From positions 1 through 39,472 of IMG/VR virus record IMGVR_UViG_3300023176_001489: a stretch of 39,472 nucleotides of DNA; one strand, given 5' to 3'. Under the pieces are notes generated by a model. The model was not told where the DNA came from and did no database searches. It saw only the letters and a program-made list of their open reading frames with translations. The first letter of the stretch is position 1. Each line of letters opens with the position of its first letter. Position numbers and translations under genes: made by a program. The DNA is from a virus. Below, one piece after another: positions 14,743-19,793 of the stretch.

Positions 14743-14750
14743 TATTTATC
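14743..14750 (-). promoter_or_regulatory. T4-type late promoter box (GATAAATA)
   Basis: Minus-strand TTTTTTGATAAATACATTTATG: the box directly follows the terminator U-tract and ends 5 nt before the ATG. Confidence 0.7.
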
Positions 14751-14786
14751 AAAAAAGAAACCCCCACTGGAAAGGTACAGTGAGGG
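14751..14786 (-). terminator. Intrinsic terminator of the 15-kb noncoding transcript
   Basis: On the minus strand, CCCTCACTG (14778-14786) and CAGTGGGGG (14761-14769) pair at 8 of 9 positions around an 8-nt loop and are followed by TTTCTTTTTT. It closes a transcript with no protein gene in it. Confidence 0.85.
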
Positions 14787-15076
14787 CCTCTTGTTATAAA
14801 ATGTGCTTTATTATATATGTTGATAAAATGAAAAGCAGAGTTTATCAACTAGTATCTTTTATATATAGTGATAGGTGGGACTAAGGATTACCCACAATCG
14901 CCTTGACATATCCTGTCTACATATCCAGCGAAACCTAGCATCAAAGAGTTACCCTCGAACCCGCATCTTCCTGTCTCCAGGCTCATGCTGTGCCACTACA
15001 GCTACTAGTCAAGTTAATGCCTATGTGAAGCATCGTTTCCTTGCACTATCTAACTAAAGACCGTCGTCTTTGTTAT
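14755..15076 (-). ncRNA. Candidate structured noncoding RNA of unknown class
   Basis: This 320-nt stretch between a sigma70-like promoter (15083-15111) and an intrinsic terminator has no credible reading frame on the minus strand. It holds several short helices: GCTGT/ACAGC (14986-15002), CCTG-GAGA-CAGG (14971-14982), a long-range CTTGAC/GTCAAG pairing (15009-15014 with 14902-14907), GTGGG/CCCAC (about 14875-14896) and a 9-bp hairpin at 14819-14849. A GGGTTCGAG segment looks like a tRNA T-loop, but no cloverleaf can be completed. It is not a recognised tRNA, tmRNA, RNase P RNA or SRP RNA. The 5' end is inferred from the promoter. Confidence 0.55.
14819..14849. repeat. 9-bp inverted repeat GTTGATAAA / TTTATCAAC
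   Basis: Perfect arms at 14819-14827 and 14841-14849 with a 13-nt loop, inside the noncoding transcript upstream of its terminator. It may be a hairpin of that RNA. Confidence 0.6.
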
Positions 15077-15082
15077 GTTCTT

Positions 15083-15111
15083 AATATAGCAAATCAAAAC
15101 TGATTCGTCAA
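15083..15111 (-). promoter_or_regulatory. Sigma70-type promoter of the noncoding transcript
   Basis: TTGACG (15106-15111), 17-nt spacer, TATATT (15083-15088) on the minus strand, just past the fdxA stop. Confidence 0.7.
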
Positions 15112-15114
15112 GCC

Positions 15115-15453
15115 TTAATCGTAATTATCTAATAAATTTTCTTTACTTTCATCATAACCTTTTGCTGGATTTAAATCATCAGCATTTGGTAGTGGATCTT
15201 TTTTCTCTACGATAACTTCCCATTCTTGTGACCATTTTTTATTGATATCAAAAAGTCTTTGTGTAAAGTCAGGGTGTGTATCTGGAATAATTGCTTCTGC
15301 TGGACATTCAGGTTCACATACGCCACAATCAATACATTCATCTGGATTGATTACTAACATATCTTCTCCTTCATAAAAGCAGTCTACTGGACATACTTCT
15401 ACACAATCTGTATATTTACATTTAATACAATCTTGTGTCACAACATAAGTCAT
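15115..15453 (-). CDS. fdxA: FdxA-type ferredoxin (3Fe-4S / 4Fe-4S)
   Basis: A 112-residue bacterial ferredoxin very like the FdxA (7Fe) group of alphaproteobacteria. Cluster ligands lie in [17 protein letters not shown] (Cys9, 12, 17, 21, 25) and [12 protein letters not shown] (Cys40, 43, 46, 50). The C-terminal 55 residues ([19 protein letters not shown]) are the usual FdxA extension, so the length is normal. It is a soluble one-electron carrier. The 5' end overlaps the upstream 75-residue gene by 4 nt. Phages do carry ferredoxins, mostly plant-type 2Fe; a 7Fe FdxA is less expected. Possible partners are a phage or host reductase or ribonucleotide reduction, none of which is in the window. 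Confidence 0.93.
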   Translation of the reverse strand: MTYVVTQDCIKCKYTDCVEVCPVDCFYEGEDMLVINPDECIDCGVCEPECPAEAIIPDTHPDFTQRLFDINKKWSQEWEVIVEKKDPLPNADDLNPAKGYDESKENLLDNYD

Positions 15454-15677
15454 TCTGTTTCCTCTTCTTTTTCTATTGTATATTTGTGTACTTCTGATTC
15501 TGGTATTTTATGCCAATGTTTTTCACCTTCTTTTGGTTGTGCTCCGATATACATTTCACCTGTTTCTCTATCGACTAACAACCATTTCATTGGCGCTTTA
15601 GTTTTTACAATTAGTTCAGCCGCGGTATCTAGTTCATAAACATTAGTACCGTCTTTTAGTTTTCTAAATGTTGTCAT
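15450..15677 (-). CDS. Small unknown protein between ferredoxin and zinc-finger genes
   Basis: A 75-residue protein, unrecognised. The middle [29 protein letters not shown] suggests a small beta-rich fold with a [13 protein letters not shown] strand pair; the C-terminus is Glu-rich. It overlaps fdxA by 4 nt downstream and the zinc-finger gene by 14 nt upstream, so it belongs to the same operon and may share its Fe-S or electron-transfer context. Confidence 0.72.
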   Translation of the reverse strand: MTTFRKLKDGTNVYELDTAAELIVKTKAPMKWLLVDRETGEMYIGAQPKEGEKHWHKIPESEVHKYTIEKEEETE

Positions 15678-15840
15678 TCTTCTCTCTTGTAAACTTTATA
15701 TCACAATACCCACATTTTATAAAACCTTTTCTTGGTACATTATAATATACTAATGGGTGATCATTGTTCTCACCAGAACAACCTATTCTTTCTTTATCAG
15801 TATAAATGATAGTTTCCGGATATTCAGTCAAGCTCTCCAT
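15664..15840 (-). CDS. CHCC-type zinc-finger protein
   Basis: A protein of 58 residues from ATG 15838-15840 (a GTG 6 nt earlier is possible). The core IGCSGENNDHPLVYYNVP...GFIKCGYCDIKF carries the C-x7-H...C-x2-C set of the zf-CHCC family, best known from the NDUFS6 subunit of complex I and small bacterial homologues. It probably binds one zinc ion. It overlaps both the nucleotidyltransferase gene upstream and the small gene downstream, so it is in the operon that ends with ferredoxin. A role in Fe-S or redox biology is suggested by that context only. Confidence 0.78.
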   Translation of the reverse strand: MESLTEYPETIIYTDKERIGCSGENNDHPLVYYNVPRKGFIKCGYCDIKFTREKNDNI

Positions 15841-16225
15841 CCTCACGCATCTTTTTTCTTATTTTTGTCGCTGAAATATTATGTATGTCTTCACCTAAAT
15901 CATGCTCTGTAAAAGTATATCCAACTGTCCGGCCATAACTAATATCAATAATATTTGGTACTTTGGCGACTTCAAAATCATGGTGTACTCTATAACCATG
16001 TTTGGTTAAACCTTCTACTATGTTTTTTCTTACGTCATAATAGTCCCATGGATTATCACTATTACCCATACCAGCATCACAGCCTTGAACATCCCTACAC
16101 ATAATTATCACTTGTCCAGTCTTTTCTATTGCTTTTTTAAATAGTGCAGTATGACCATCATGCCATGGTTGCCACCTGCCTAGCATCTGTACTGTTGGTT
16201 TTTTCCAATCAAATGTAAAGTCCAT
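15824..16225 (-). CDS. HxGH-motif nucleotidyltransferase (cytidylyl/adenylyl type)
   Basis: A 133-residue nucleotidyltransferase of the HIGH superfamily. GRWQPWHDGH (residues 16-25) carries the H-x-G-H motif, and ISATKIR (117-123) is the second nucleotide-binding motif. Members transfer CMP or AMP to substrates such as glycerol-3-phosphate, pantetheine phosphate, NMN or sulfate; the substrate here is not evident. It overlaps the upstream P-loop kinase gene by 17 nt. A kinase next to an adenylyltransferase fold recalls APS kinase/ATP sulfurylase or NadR-like pairs. The motif and length are intact. Confidence 0.84.
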   Translation of the reverse strand: MDFTFDWKKPTVQMLGRWQPWHDGHTALFKKAIEKTGQVIIMCRDVQGCDAGMGNSDNPWDYYDVRKNIVEGLTKHGYRVHHDFEVAKVPNIIDISYGRTVGYTFTEHDLGEDIHNISATKIRKKMREDGELD

Positions 16226-16652
16226 TTTTCTTCAATTCTATATGTCTGTGTACTGCGTATGATAATGTGTCTTGTGTATTATCAAACCATTCTGACACAT
16301 GAAAATCCACCTTTTCTAAGTTTGGATTTTCAAATATCTTATTTGTATCTTCAAAACGTCCTTCTTTAATAGTATCCATCCATACTGTAAAGTCTGCCTC
16401 AAATATATAACGTGTTAGTTCGGTGGGGCAAACAAAGTCACAAATAACTGTACGCCCACACCCTTTTTCAAAATCAGCAAGTGATCTCATTCGGCGAGCC
16501 TGACGAATTCTTGCGTCTTCGTCAAACTGCCAATCATTTGCCCATTTTCGAACTTCATCGGCATTATACCAAGCACAGTCAAGATTCTTTTGTAATCTTT
16601 CTGCTAACCATGTTTTGCCACTGCCGGGAAGTCCGAATATCAGTATTTTCAT
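16209..16652 (-). CDS. P-loop kinase, adenylylsulfate kinase-like
   Basis: A 147-residue small-molecule kinase. Walker A is GLPGSGKT (7-14), followed by WLAERLQKNLDCAWYNADEVRKWANDWQF as in APS kinases (the NADEVR segment). TVICDFVCPT is the next strand and FEADFTVWMDTIKEGRFEDTNKIF the lid-like region. APS kinase phosphorylates adenylylsulfate to PAPS, but many phage relatives have unknown substrates. It overlaps the preceding gene by 4 nt (ATGA) and the nucleotidyltransferase by 17 nt, so the two enzymes probably act together. Confidence 0.82.
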   Translation of the reverse strand: MKILIFGLPGSGKTWLAERLQKNLDCAWYNADEVRKWANDWQFDEDARIRQARRMRSLADFEKGCGRTVICDFVCPTELTRYIFEADFTVWMDTIKEGRFEDTNKIFENPNLEKVDFHVSEWFDNTQDTLSYAVHRHIELKKNGLYI

Positions 16653-16945
16653 TTTGCTTTATTTACGAAATTATAAAATTTTTCTGCTGCTTCTAATACA
16701 GCATCAGCGCCAGGTACTTCTGGCATTCTAACTTCAGTTACAACTTCGTCGCCATCTTTTGTGACGTTAGTTTCGAACTGGCCCCATTTAGCATGAAAAT
16801 CTTGCCATACTTGACTTTGTGCCATTTCTAAAACTTTTGTACGAATTTCATAACCGTTTTTATTTGCTTTAACATGTGGAACGCTTGCTTTCATAAACTC
16901 AGACATTTGTTCCATCATTTTTGTAGGATTACTCCAATCTTGCAT
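16649..16945 (-). CDS. Unknown small amphipathic helical protein
   Basis: A 98-residue protein, not recognised, beginning MQDWSNPTKMMEQMSEFMKA and ending in a helix VLEAAEKFYNFVNKAK. The N-terminal Met-rich amphipathic helix and short beta middle (NVTKDGDEVVTEVRMPEVPG) faintly recall phasin-like proteins. It has an AAGGAG ribosome site and a strong promoter with both a TTGACA box and a TATAAATA late box. It is the first gene of the operon running to ferredoxin. Confidence 0.75.
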   Translation of the reverse strand: MQDWSNPTKMMEQMSEFMKASVPHVKANKNGYEIRTKVLEMAQSQVWQDFHAKWGQFETNVTKDGDEVVTEVRMPEVPGADAVLEAAEKFYNFVNKAK

Positions 16946-16976
16946 TTTTAATCTCCTTGTGTATGTGTGTAATACT

Positions 16977-17008
16977 TATTTATATCATAAGTTAATACCG
17001 GTTGTCAA
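16977..17008 (-). promoter_or_regulatory. Composite promoter: TTGACA plus TATAAATA
   Basis: Minus strand: TTGACA (17003-17008), 18-nt spacer, TATAAATAAGTATT (box at 16977-16984). The -10 region fits both a sigma70 -10 and the exact T4-type late box, suggesting use in both early and late phases. Confidence 0.75.
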
Positions 17009-17011
17009 GTG

Positions 17012-17046
17012 AAAAAATATGGCGAGCAAAATCATGCCGCCATATT
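17012..17046 (-). terminator. Intrinsic terminator after the 76-residue membrane gene
   Basis: Minus-strand AATATGGCG / CGCCATATT, a perfect 9-bp stem with a 13-nt loop, followed by TTTTTTC. Confidence 0.85.
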
Positions 17047-17077
17047 AGTCTTCTTAAAAATAATCCAATGGTATGGA

Positions 17078-17308
17078 TTAGCGTCTATCCCAAATTTGGT
17101 ATAGAACCCAGATAGCTAACAAGCCCATCAAACCTTCAGCGCCTAGTGTGCCTAGCATTGCTGAAACATTTGCGATGATACTTGTCTCTGGGAAGAATGG
17201 GATATTACCTAGTCCCAGTACTTCTACGACAATCATCAATGCCGCAATTGAAATACCTACGTCAGCTAGACCTTTTGCCCACTCACGTACTTTCGCCATA
17301 ATTTCCAT
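17078..17308 (-). CDS. Small two-span membrane protein of unknown function
   Basis: A 76-residue protein with hydrophobic segments at about 15-34 (ADVGISIAALMIVVEVLGLG) and 47-70 (VSAMLGTLGAEGLMGLLAIWVLYQ), a basic N-terminus and a basic tail (WDRR). The AGGAG Shine-Dalgarno lies 7 nt from the ATG. It has its own promoter and its own terminator. Topology could fit a second holin, antiholin or immunity-type membrane protein; none can be assigned. Confidence 0.75.
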   Translation of the reverse strand: MEIMAKVREWAKGLADVGISIAALMIVVEVLGLGNIPFFPETSIIANVSAMLGTLGAEGLMGLLAIWVLYQIWDRR

Positions 17309-17359
17309 TGTTTTACTCCTTTTGTTGGCTACATTATGTAAATTTATTCATACACAATG

Positions 17360-17381
17360 GTTGTATGTATTTGTATACAAC
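17360..17381. repeat. Inverted repeat GTTGTAT...ATACAAC in a leader
   Basis: 7-bp arms (17360-17366 and 17375-17381) lie between the promoter -10 and the 76-residue gene. The same arms recur as a perfect palindrome at 17977-17994. Confidence 0.5.
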
Positions 17382-17386
17382 ACTTC

Positions 17387-17415
17387 ATATTATCATATAC
17401 TGATTCGTATGTCAA
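17387..17415 (-). promoter_or_regulatory. Sigma70-type promoter for the 76-residue membrane gene
   Basis: TTGACA (17410-17415), 17-nt spacer, TAATAT (17387-17392) on the minus strand; the spacer contains CGAATCA. Confidence 0.72.
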
Positions 17416-17435
17416 GCAAAACTTTGTCAATAGAC

Positions 17436-17465
17436 AAAAAAAGAGGGAGCGATAATTCGCTCCCT
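17436..17465 (-). terminator. Intrinsic terminator after the beta-barrel gene
   Basis: Minus-strand AGGGAGCGA-ATTA-TCGCTCCCT, a perfect 9-bp stem, followed by C and seven T. Confidence 0.9.
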
Positions 17466-17492
17466 AAGTTAAATTTATTTTTTATTATTATA

Positions 17493-17855
17493 TTAGAATG
17501 AGAATGTTACGCCAACAACAATGTCGCCACGCTTTTCTGTTTCTAAGTTATATGATGTGCCTAGTGTTAGCTCTGTACGGTCATCAAGGTCATAGTCAAC
17601 TGAAAAATCGATTGTTGGTAGTACATCTAGTGTATCACCGATAACAACTTCATCTTTGTAGATAGCTAGGTCTGTTGATGCTGTTAGATCAAAACCTGAG
17701 ATACCGTATACCATTTCTGGTGTTAATGTAATTGTTTCAACTTCAGTTGTTAGATTTGCTTCGGCGTTAATTTCGCCACCGAATGATAGTCCATCTTCTG
17801 CCATTGCAGATGTAGCCAAAAAAGATACAGCTACAGTAGTTAGTAGTTTTTTCAT
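17493..17855 (-). CDS. Small outer-membrane beta-barrel protein
   Basis: A 120-residue exported protein. The signal peptide MKKLLTTVAVSFLATSAMA is cleaved after AMA. The mature part alternates short amphipathic strands (FGGEINAEANLTTEVETITL, YGISGFDLTASTDLAIY, TIDFSVDYDLDDRTELTLGTSYNL, RGDIVVGVTFSF) and ends in Phe, the signal recognised by the BAM machinery. About 100 mature residues would make a very small barrel, or part of an oligomeric one. It has its own promoter, a hairpin-plus-U-tract in the leader and a strong terminator. A phage that installs an outer-membrane protein may be changing receptor access or uptake; that is inference. Confidence 0.82.
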   Translation of the reverse strand: MKKLLTTVAVSFLATSAMAEDGLSFGGEINAEANLTTEVETITLTPEMVYGISGFDLTASTDLAIYKDEVVIGDTLDVLPTIDFSVDYDLDDRTELTLGTSYNLETEKRGDIVVGVTFSF

Positions 17856-17878
17856 TTATATTTTTCCTTTTTTACATG

Positions 17879-17906
17879 AAAAAGCAGTCAACTGTTCGTT
17901 GACCGC
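17879..17906 (-). terminator. Leader terminator (possible attenuator) before the beta-barrel gene
   Basis: On the minus strand, GCGGTCAAC-GAACA-GTTGACTGC (9 bp, one G-U) is followed by TTTTT. It lies between the promoter (17923-17951) and the ATG, so transcripts must read through it to express the gene. Confidence 0.65.
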
Positions 17907-17922
17907 CCAAAGTACTTATCAT

Positions 17923-17951
17923 AATATAATATAAAATACGTATATATTCAA
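17923..17951 (-). promoter_or_regulatory. Sigma70-type promoter of the beta-barrel gene
   Basis: TTGAAT (17946-17951), 17-nt spacer, TATATT (17923-17928) on the minus strand. Confidence 0.65.
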
Positions 17952-17976
17952 GTACTAATTATTATTTTGTCACAAA

Positions 17977-17994
17977 TGTTGTATATATACAACA
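17977..17994. repeat. Palindrome TGTTGTATATATACAACA
   Basis: A perfect 18-bp palindrome between the 72-residue gene stop and the next promoter. Its arms match the inverted repeat at 17360-17381. It may be a weak terminator or an operator. Confidence 0.5.
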
Positions 17995-17995
17995 C

Positions 17996-18214
17996 CTATC
18001 CTCCGACATAAACTCCCTTGTTAGGTCGATACCAATTCTTTTGATTGTGTATACGACCTAGTAAATCCCTAATTTCTGCCGCTTCAGTCATTAGTATTTC
18101 AGGATCTTCGCCATCAAGTATACGTTGACTTCTTCGGTTAACTTTATTATTCAACGCTTCCTCAATAATTTTAATATCTTTTACACTTAGTTCAAACTTT
18201 AGATTCGGTTTCAT
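17996..18214 (-). CDS. Small helical protein of unknown function
   Basis: A 72-residue basic protein: MKPNLKFELSVKDIKIIEEA, then a helix with DLLGRIHNQKNWYRPNKGVYVGG at the end. It has no membrane segment. The start overlaps the 3' end of the upstream gene by 23 nt, implying coupled translation. The pattern (short strand, long helix rich in R/N/E) resembles small host-interaction proteins but no family is recognised. Confidence 0.68.
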   Translation of the reverse strand: MKPNLKFELSVKDIKIIEEALNNKVNRRSQRILDGEDPEILMTEAAEIRDLLGRIHNQKNWYRPNKGVYVGG

Positions 18215-18425
18215 CTACATTCTCTCTCACTTCATTTTCAGGTAAACATGCTATAGATAATATAGTGTCATTGAATCCAGCTATATCAATAACTTCTATA
18301 GCAAGTCTACTAGCATTACTTGGATCATTTACATAATCTACACATTCATTTCGTGTTTCAAATTCTAAATACGGAATATCAAATGGTCCTGCGATTGACA
18401 TATAAAAAACTATTAGCCACTTCAT
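18192..18425 (-). CDS. Small exported protein of unknown function
   Basis: A 77-residue protein taken from ATG 18423-18425 (MKWLIVFYMSIAGPFDIPYL); a 17-residue extension upstream is possible but looks like leader sequence. The N-terminus is a plausible signal or anchor segment. The rest (FETRNECVDYVNDPSN, FNDTILSIACLPENE) contains two Cys that might form a periplasmic disulfide. It lies just downstream of the tmRNA, with no other clear promoter, so it may be read from the tmRNA transcript. Confidence 0.6.
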   Translation of the reverse strand: MKWLIVFYMSIAGPFDIPYLEFETRNECVDYVNDPSNASRLAIEVIDIAGFNDTILSIACLPENEVRENVDETESKV

Positions 18426-18486
18426 TTTCTTTGTTCCATAGTAGTAAATATTTAGTGTGATTTTGTATAAAATCAATGGTAGTGTA

Positions 18487-18765
18487 CTGCGTTATAATGT
18501 AGCAGGCCCGTTCTGTTGCTAGGTGGAACCCATACCCCGCATACCTAAATCAGGCTGCGATTGCCATTGCTGGCGCTGCGTTTGTGTTTGCAGTTATAAA
18601 GTTTAACCTATTACGCTGTTACCCGGTTAACTCCACTTCACTTTCACACCTGTCGATCCTATTTCTGCCCCATAAAAAACACACTTGTCTAAATGTGCTT
18701 ATGGTGGAGCAGTGCGGTACCGCCCCGCAGTCCAGTATGTGTCCACGTTGCTTCAACGCTAACAG
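18487..18765 (-). ncRNA. ssrA: Circularly permuted (two-piece) tmRNA
   Basis: The minus strand encodes a permuted tmRNA, which rescues stalled ribosomes and tags nascent proteins. The acceptor piece comes first: CACATACTG, GAC, a T-arm TGCGG/CCGCA (18713-18729), then CTGCTCC and encoded ACCA (18702-18712). A 30-nt spacer with a 7-bp hairpin follows (18672-18701). The coding piece starts GGGGCAG (18665-18671), which pairs fully with CTGCTCC and has G-U as third pair, the alanine identity mark. CAGGTGTG pairs with CACATACTG (P2). The tag is GCA AAC ACA AAC GCA GCG CCA GCA ATG GCA ATC GCA GCC TGA, or ANTNAAPAMAIAA (18550-18591). TAGGT/ACCTA with GTTC/GAAC forms a following pseudoknot. Outer ends are approximate. 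The T-loop (GGCGGTA) is not the usual TTCRANN. Permutation is typical of alphaproteobacteria. Confidence 0.92.
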
Positions 18766-18767
18766 TT

Positions 18768-18798
18768 TATTTATAACATAATAATTAGTTGTTGTCAA
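18768..18798 (-). promoter_or_regulatory. Composite promoter of the tmRNA gene
   Basis: Minus strand: TTGACA (18793-18798), 17-nt spacer, TATAAATA (18768-18775). It combines a consensus -35 with a perfect T4-type late box, so tmRNA could be made throughout infection. Confidence 0.78.
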
Positions 18799-19219
18799 GT
18801 ACTGAATCTTTGTACATGATACACGGTTCAATTTCTTTTTTATAATAAACTATTATTGTACCGTTCTCATGTTTTACCATGTTTGCTATACCACGCTCAC
18901 GGGCTTTACCAAAACATTTATTTAAACTTTGTCCTGGAAATCTATATCTTGGATTTTCTTTTAAAAACTCTCTCAAATCATCAATCTTTTTTTGATTAAT
19001 TTCTATTCTATAACGAGATACGCAAGCAGAAAATGCGTTCCAATCATTAACATATTTGTTTTCAGGTTCACCGATTTCAACTCTGCAATCTTGGTAAACA
19101 CTTTGAGGAATGGCGTTACTTACGCCATTCACATTTAGTATAATTTGTGGTTCTTTAACTCTATCACCGAAGATAGAGAAACCTATTAGTAATATTATAA
19201 GTAGAATAGCACGTTTCAT
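18785..19219 (-). CDS. Exported Cys-containing protein of unknown function
   Basis: A 144-residue protein from ATG 19217-19219. The N-terminus MKRAILLIILLIGFSIFG is a signal peptide or anchor. The outer region has four Cys (QDCRVEIG, SACVSRYR, NKCFGKARERG, EPCIMYK), perhaps two disulfides, in a small alpha/beta domain of unknown family. The ATG lies exactly 5 nt after an AATAAATA late box and lacks a Shine-Dalgarno, so late mRNA may start at the AUG. A 15-residue upstream extension would overlap the preceding gene and the promoter. Confidence 0.72.
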   Translation of the reverse strand: MKRAILLIILLIGFSIFGDRVKEPQIILNVNGVSNAIPQSVYQDCRVEIGEPENKYVNDWNAFSACVSRYRIEINQKKIDDLREFLKENPRYRFPGQSLNKCFGKARERGIANMVKHENGTIIVYYKKEIEPCIMYKDSVLDNN

Positions 19220-19224
19220 ACTAT

Positions 19225-19232
19225 TATTTATT
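19225..19232 (-). promoter_or_regulatory. Late promoter box (AATAAATA)
   Basis: Minus-strand AATAAATAATAGTATG: 5 nt separate the box from the ATG of the exported Cys protein, the same spacing as at 14743-14750. Confidence 0.5.
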
Positions 19233-19233
19233 T

Positions 19234-19461
19234 TTAGATTGCTTCTCCGCAATGGGGACAACATTGTGTTCCCATTTCTTCTCTATATTCTTTAAGAAGT
19301 TTACGCAATCTTTTAGCTTCTCTACTAGTGTCTTTTAAAAAGTCTTTATTGCGTTCAGCTTTAGGCTTTTCGTATTCTTTTTCAATCTTCTTCAAAAGTT
19401 TCTTAAACTTTTCTTCAAATACTGGTATAAAACCTGTGTTCATTGCCATTTGATTCTCCAT
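19234..19461 (-). CDS. Small coiled-coil protein with C-terminal zinc-ribbon half
   Basis: A 75-residue, highly charged helical protein (FEEKFKKLLKKIEKEYEKPKAE, then TSREAKRLRKLLKEYREE) ending in CCPHCGEAI, a CxxC half-site that could bind metal as a dimer. An alternative start at the fifth codon (ATG 19447-19449) has a better-spaced GGAG. A sigma70-like promoter lies 16 nt upstream. No family is recognised. Confidence 0.7.
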   Translation of the reverse strand: MENQMAMNTGFIPVFEEKFKKLLKKIEKEYEKPKAERNKDFLKDTSREAKRLRKLLKEYREEMGTQCCPHCGEAI

Positions 19462-19476
19462 GAAAAATACCCCTAT

Positions 19477-19505
19477 ACTGTAGCATAGGAGTATTTAAAT
19501 GTCAA
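19477..19505 (-). promoter_or_regulatory. Sigma70-type promoter
   Basis: TTGACA (19500-19505), 17-nt spacer, TACAGT (19477-19482) on the minus strand, before the coiled-coil gene. Confidence 0.55.
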
Positions 19506-19574
19506 TAAAATATTATCATTGTAATGTAACAGCTATGTAAAAATTACATGAATTTATTGTGACATTTTAACGTA

Positions 19575-19793
19575 TTACCACTTGGTATCTAGTGTTCTTT
19601 TATAAGTTTTTTCACTGCGAATCGCATCTATAATTTTTGTTATCTTTGGTATGTGTGGAGATTTAGGAACATACTTATTTTTACATTTAAATTGTTCAAC
19701 ATATTCTCTTTGTTTTGCAGCTTCTTTACCCAATAAAGTTTCTACATAAGTCCAGTCCTCTTCTGTGAGAGTTTCAATCTTCTTGCTTGCCAT
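19575..19793 (-). CDS. Unknown small basic protein
   Basis: A 72-residue protein from ATG 19791-19793 (MASKKIETLTEEDWTYVETL), unrecognised; it is Lys-rich with KCKNKYVPKSPHIPKITKIID near the end. It overlaps the previous gene by 20 nt, so the two are coupled. An in-frame extension upstream would overlap the neighbouring gene by more than 100 nt and is rejected. Confidence 0.66.
   Translation of the reverse strand: MASKKIETLTEEDWTYVETLLGKEAAKQREYVEQFKCKNKYVPKSPHIPKITKIIDAIRSEKTYKRTLDTKW

Noticed and set aside
14738-14848. 37-residue N-terminal extension of the 309-residue protein
   Set aside because: It would translate through the terminator hairpin and late box and has no family-like content.
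14940-15015. tRNA gene on the minus strand
   Set aside because: A D-arm-like GCTG-TAGTGGCA-CAGC and a GGTTCGA segment are present, but no anticodon stem, T-stem or acceptor stem can be paired. Kept as an unassigned structured RNA.
14875-15057. 60-residue open frame on the plus strand across the noncoding region
   Set aside because: No ribosome site, odd composition, and it lies antisense to a promoter-terminator transcript.
18584-18831. Open frames on both strands over the tmRNA
   Set aside because: They overlap tmRNA helices and the encoded CCA end and have no ribosome sites.
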